This document shows, in pieces, positions 60,069-64,000 of a DNA stretch of 64,000 bases. The first letter of the stretch is position 1, and the number at the start of each line of letters is the position of its first letter. The stretch covers positions 3,286,001 to 3,350,000 of the forward strand of contig JAZGTN010000068.1 in assembly GCA_037783415.1 (NCBI GenBank), in the 5' to 3' direction. Below the pieces are notes generated by a model that was not told where the DNA came from, did no database searches, and saw only the letters and a program-made list of their open reading frames with translations. The translations under genes and the position numbers were made by a program. Origin of the DNA: Leptasterias polaris. Taxonomy: Eukaryota; Echinodermata; Asteroidea; Forcipulatida; Asteriidae.

Positions 60069-60837
60069 CTGGAAAAAGAACAATGGGTTGGAATTTTAAT
60101 ATTGTGATTAAATTCAATTCAGATAGGCCTACAAATTTTATTTCATTTTTTCTATCAAAAATAACGACAAATACAATGTATTAATGGAGTGGAGCAAAAA
60201 TTAAAAATACACTATTATTAATACAAAATACAATCTTTGATTTAGTATACTTGTTGTTAACTTGTAGGCCTATTATTTATTAAATAAAAGGCCTAAAGTA
60301 AAACAATAAAACCGAAAGAATTCACAAGTCATAAAATGTCAATTGTTGGATATTATGCATGTTTACCGTATGATTTACCCGTCATCTTTCCTGGTTCTTT
60401 TTTTCAGAGTAATAATGGAAAAAATTGTCTCTCCAAGCTCAGCTCACAAGTATGCACAAGTTGAAAAAAATCGGTTGGTTTTGGAATGTAAAACGTTTTC
60501 AAAAATTTATTTGTGTACGTGCACACATGACAACAACGTAATAGTAACAAAAGTGTCTTTGTTGCGCGCATGTTTGTAGATTTTTGCGCGTTACATGTTG
60601 CGCGTGTTAACGTAATCCGATGTGTCCGCACTTTAGTATACTCCTTGCATCGTAACGCGAAACGCTACAGGTACGCTTAGGTCCCGCGCATATTTTTACG
60701 CACAAAAACAGCCATCGTCCAATGATCTGCCTCATTTTGCCTCAGTGAGGGCGCTTTTTTCACATGCAAGCCTCGCTCGTATTCAAACAGTTTTGGGACC
60801 ACTCTGGTCGTCCCACGTACATTGCTTTAACGCGTGC
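60069..60837. other. Upstream region of the visible sAC exons; first exon not identified
   Basis: The missing initiator exon and promoter should be here or further right. I could not choose a start: no ATG-containing frame ends at a donor in the needed phase (1 base) with convincing sequence. A fragment related to the 5181-5354 MITE lies near 60719-60770. Confidence 0.3.
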
Positions 60838-60986
60838 GGGGCTCGATTTCACAAAGAGTTAAGATTGATCGTAACTGCAAATCCATCGCAGTTGCTTAGC
60901 AAAGAGTGATGTCACAATACAAATCACTATGGTAATACTGATAACTCATCTTAAGATGAATCTTAGTGCTTTGTGAAATCGACCCC
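60838..60986. mobile_element. 149-bp MITE
   Basis: GGGGCTCGATTTCACAAAG and CTTTGTGAAATCGACCCC are inverted ends. The interior is AT-rich with AAGAT motifs repeated in inverse. It adjoins the 60987 foldback copy. Confidence 0.75.
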
Positions 60987-61523
60987 AGCCTCGCTACCAT
61001 GGGCAGCGCGCCGTAACGCCCGCTAACTCCGCGTACGTCTCTAACCCCTGGAAGGGAAACACTAAAAATCAACGCTGATTGGCTCACCCAAAGTGACTGC
61101 TATGCGTGTATGCTTGCTAAAAACTTTCGATTGCCCCTAGGCGCTTGTCGGGCGCTTAGAATGCGCGTGGAAAAAATGCACGTATTTTGACGCAATGCAT
61201 TTTAAATGAATCGTGTTTTTATATGGTCACCCTAAACTGCATACAGTTAAATGTATCACAAGATTGAAAAAGAATGAGAGAGGGGCAGTTGCTCCACTGA
61301 TCTCTATATACTGTATATAGAGATCAGTGAGTTGCTCTATGACTTGTGCGTCCTTTGACAGCGCGCTCTGCGTAGTCTCTAACACAGAATGGATCAACCA
61401 CAGGACTAATTAAAATATCCCTTATAGTCAAACTTCCAGGGGGATATGATCGAGCGATGCATTCTGGGAAAGAAAACAACATGGCGCCCGGCGAGATCGT
61501 ACACCACTGGGAACGAGGTTGGC
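60987..61523. mobile_element. Second major copy of the 3372-4162 foldback family, left part only
   Basis: Starts AGCCTCGCTACCATGGGC and follows 3372-3855 closely through GGGCACCC/GGTCACCC, AAGAATGAGAG and CACCACTGGGAACGAGGTTG. It lacks the right arm. It carries the palindromic insertion at 61295-61329. Confidence 0.75.
61287..61337. mobile_element. 35-bp perfect palindrome with 8-bp target duplication (ultra-short element, copy 2)
   Basis: 61295-61329 is CACTGATCTCTATATAC, one central T, then the exact reverse complement. AGTTGCTC stands on both sides (61287-61294 and 61330-61337). Related copies of the same locus at 3632 and 20745 have a single octamer and no palindrome. Confidence 0.8.
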
Positions 61524-61545
61524 GCGAGACCGGGGCCATTAGGGC

Positions 61546-62060
61546 CCAATTTCATAATATATCCGATTTTGTGCTTGCGATGGTTCTATTTCATATCGCT
61601 GCTAACCGTAGGCACACGAAAAGGCATGCTAACGGTGCTTTTTACTGTATCAAAATGAATGACGTAACAAAGTAAATCCACAGTGAACGCACAAGCTGGC
61701 TGCCTAATTTTCTTGCTAACCTGTGAAATACGCTTACGCATATGTTTCTGCTATTATTATAGTTAGCACGAAAATTTGCTTACCATTAAGCAGCGCTATG
61801 AAATTGGCCCCTGGGCCCAATTTCATGGCTCTGCTTACCGCCGAATTCGGCGCTTGCGATCACCATTCTCCGCTTACCGAGCAAGCGCCGAATTTCTGCG
61901 CTAGCTGTGTAAGCAAAGAATGCCTAGTAACGTGGACTACGCACGCGCACAAGCAACAATTCCCTGCTAACTCGTGAAATACGCTTGACGTAAGCGCGGA
62001 ATTCCCTGCTTCCGTAAGCGCCGATTCTTTGCTTACGGTAAGCAGAGCCATTTGCGCAAA
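61546..62060. mobile_element. Two adjoining inverted-repeat elements
   Basis: 61546-61811 is bounded by GGGCCCAATTTCATA and TATGAAATTGGCCCC. 61813-62055 starts GGGCCCAATTTCATGGCTCTGC and ends with an inverted GTAAGCAGAGCCAT; its interior has many GCTTACCG / CGGTAAGC motifs in both orientations. No coding sequence. Confidence 0.6.
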
Positions 62061-63583
62061 CGTTTGTGATCGTTGGAACGATTGGTTGCACACTTCGTGA
62101 TGTCAATATGGTAGCGCTCTGTAATAAAGATGGCGACACCGTATGTATTTTATTTTTTGTAAGTTATTAAGTTGTTATTTAAACGTCACTTTACTGCTTT
62201 ATCAACCACCGAAAACATAATATAATTATTTTCGTGACAATAAAATCATATCGTCTGCTTACCTTTAGTTGTCCGCCATTTTAAAAACCGTCCACCAACA
62301 CCTCAGAATCTTATTTGCCTGCGTTATACGGTTGTATAGCAGGCAAAATTTGTCTGATCGTTTATCAAAAGCATTCCGTAAGGTTGGTATGCGAGGTACA
62401 AAGGTAGGTATTTGAAATTTTGTTTTTGGAAGAATGTGGAGGTAGCGTAGCGGATCGGATCATTCTAGCTTGCGACTTCGGTTCAGTTTAGAACACATTG
62501 GTGTGTATTAAAAAAAAAAACAAAAAAAAAAAACGATCAACAATTTTTGTTATTATCAAAAAGCAAACCTTACAGAGGTACAATTTGCTGATAGCCACAA
62601 GGTTTTCCAGAGTTTTTGGCTCATTGAGTTTTATCTCTGGTTTTTAATACTGTGGAATTTTAAGTTGCTGAAAAGGTAACGAGAAAAAGTTGTTGATCGA
62701 ATGCATGTCAAAGTGAATAAAATTTTAGTGCCAGCTCCATCTGGTGGTCGAGCCTTCAGGCAAGCCATATCCTATATTTGTGTAACAAGTTGTGTTATTC
62801 TTTAGGGCAGTTCAGAAGGAAAATGACAAATAGAATAGACATACGTTCGCCTATTGGTTGTTAACTCTGAGGATCCTCGCCCGCATTGCCCATTTCCATG
62901 CTTGGTATTCTCTCCGTGGGATCCCCTGGGTGTGATTACTCGGTTTCGGTCGGTACTTTACTGGCAGACCTGCAAGGCCGCTGTGTTTAGTTTTAGTCCA
63001 CTGTTTTGTTTTCGGCCTTCGTCTGTTTGTTTTAAAGTGTCTACTTAAACTTATTTTTAGAGTACGTGCTTGTGCATTGAGACCTATTGTAATATTTTGT
63101 TCTTGTGGCTCGACTCGACCACGGACCTTTTGGTTCACCTAATTGATATTCTCTGTCTCAGTGCAAATGCATGTCTTTAGGGACCATTGCCTACAAGCTC
63201 TGCTTCTTAAATGGATCCCTCTGCAGTGTCATGTTTGCTTTAATCTTGTTTTTGTTAAGTTGTTACTGTTAAGTTGTATTCTTTAAACCGATCACTCTTG
63301 CAGGGTGATAAATGTCTTCATTACTTTTTGATACTGTGGAAAATAAATGAACCTTGAACCTTGAACGTTTGCCAACGTTGTTTGCGCACAACTCGAAATT
63401 GTTGGCAAACGTGCGAAAAAGTTGGCAACGTTTGCGCAAGTTGAATTCGCATCCGAGTTTTCGTTGGTCACGTGGCTGCTGGACGCCATTTTCAGTCCGA
63501 TTGAAGCACATCCATTGATCTCTAGTCTGGACACAAAATGGCTTCTAATCGGAAGTTGTCACACTGCAACTCTCTCTCAATAG
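62061..63583. other. Non-coding; possible LINE 3' end near 63050-63365
   Basis: No gene recognised. 63330-63365 ends in AAATAAATGAACCTTGAACC, a short tandem tail typical of non-LTR retrotransposon 3' ends. A further cluster of TTGCCAACGTT / CAAACGTT motifs lies at 63366-63450. Confidence 0.35.
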
Positions 63584-64000
63584 GGTTCATTCGATTAGCT
63601 TCCCCGGGTCGACCCCGGTGTGCTCATCCGGGTTAATAGCCCCTGACTAATCGAACGCCAACTTCCCCCAGCATTCACAACAATGCATCTTGGGACAGCC
63701 GACCGGAACTAGTTTCTTTGCGTGCATTACGTCCGAAACTGTTCGTGGATTCACGAAAAGATCATAAATAATTATTCTCAAGGTAAAACTGCAACGTTAA
63801 ATAACTTTACAAGCCCACAGTGATACAAAATTACCGAGCTTCAAATTAAAAAATACTTATTGCTCACAAAATGCTGCTTTAATAGTGAAAATGTGTGTCA
63901 AACTTCGTGAAAATGTCCCGCTGATCTACAAACAAAATGGTGGCCATTGAGAAAGATTTTCGTCGTGACGTCATGAACAAGGTTCAGCCCCAAGTAAACC
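63584..64000. mobile_element. Second copy of the 2470-3008 TIR element, cut by the window end
   Basis: Starts GGTTCATTCGATTAGC and follows the first copy through CAACTTCCCCCAGCATTC, TCTTGGGACAGCCGACC and GGTGGCCATTGAGAAAG to the last base of the window. Confidence 0.8.

Noticed and set aside
63366..63450. Protein-binding array of AACGTT/CAAACGTT motifs
   Set aside because: Short, irregular spacing and no adjacent gene; may be an old hairpin element.

Overview
This is animal nuclear DNA, very probably from a marine invertebrate deuterostome (echinoderm or hemichordate; I cannot name the species). The reasons are a many-exon gene with GT/AG splice sites, a full set of eukaryotic retrotransposon classes (BEL/Pao, Ty3/Gypsy, CR1/L2-like and RTE-like LINEs), a Ty3/Gypsy element with integrase upstream of reverse transcriptase (a Gmr1-like order known from deuterostomes), and a dispersed GTAGGCCTAC motif. 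No bacterial, phage or CRISPR features are present.

The one well-supported host gene fills the right half, on the minus strand from about 60068 down to 33950. It encodes a soluble (bicarbonate-type) adenylyl cyclase, ADCY10/sAC. I could place 32 exons with consistent splice phase. They encode about 1769 residues: C1 and C2 cyclase domains, a P-loop ATPase-like block, and a long helical C-terminal region ending in a TAG stop. Only the short 5' exon with the initiator Met was not found. Its introns hold a CR1-like LINE (about 37.4-40.4 kb), a LINE fragment (35.3-35.8 kb), a 1.5 kb hexanucleotide repeat (46.6-48.2 kb), several foldback elements and two tRNA-like relics.

The left half is almost all transposable elements. 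0-0.7 kb: first coding exon of a TLC-domain membrane protein leaving the window to the left. 1-8.5 kb: nested terminal-inverted-repeat and foldback (MITE-like) elements, with an orphan THAP-finger exon at 1.8 kb. 8.5-10.1 kb: RTE-like LINE lacking its RT. 10.1-19.8 kb: BEL/Pao element with two LTRs and a 5-bp target duplication, split by a CR1/L2-like LINE. 20.8-26.4 kb: Gmr1-like Gypsy element with one inferred LTR. 27.6-29.1 kb: Gypsy integrase fragment, followed by an antisense THAP domain. 29.7-32.3 kb: second Gypsy element with a CHCC Gag knuckle. 60.8-64 kb: more foldback elements, including second copies of families seen at 2.5 and 3.4 kb.

The least expected signal is a pair of tiny perfect palindromes (30 and 35 bp, shared arm sequence), each flanked by an exact 8-bp direct repeat. 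For one of them, two uninterrupted paralogous sites are present in this same window.
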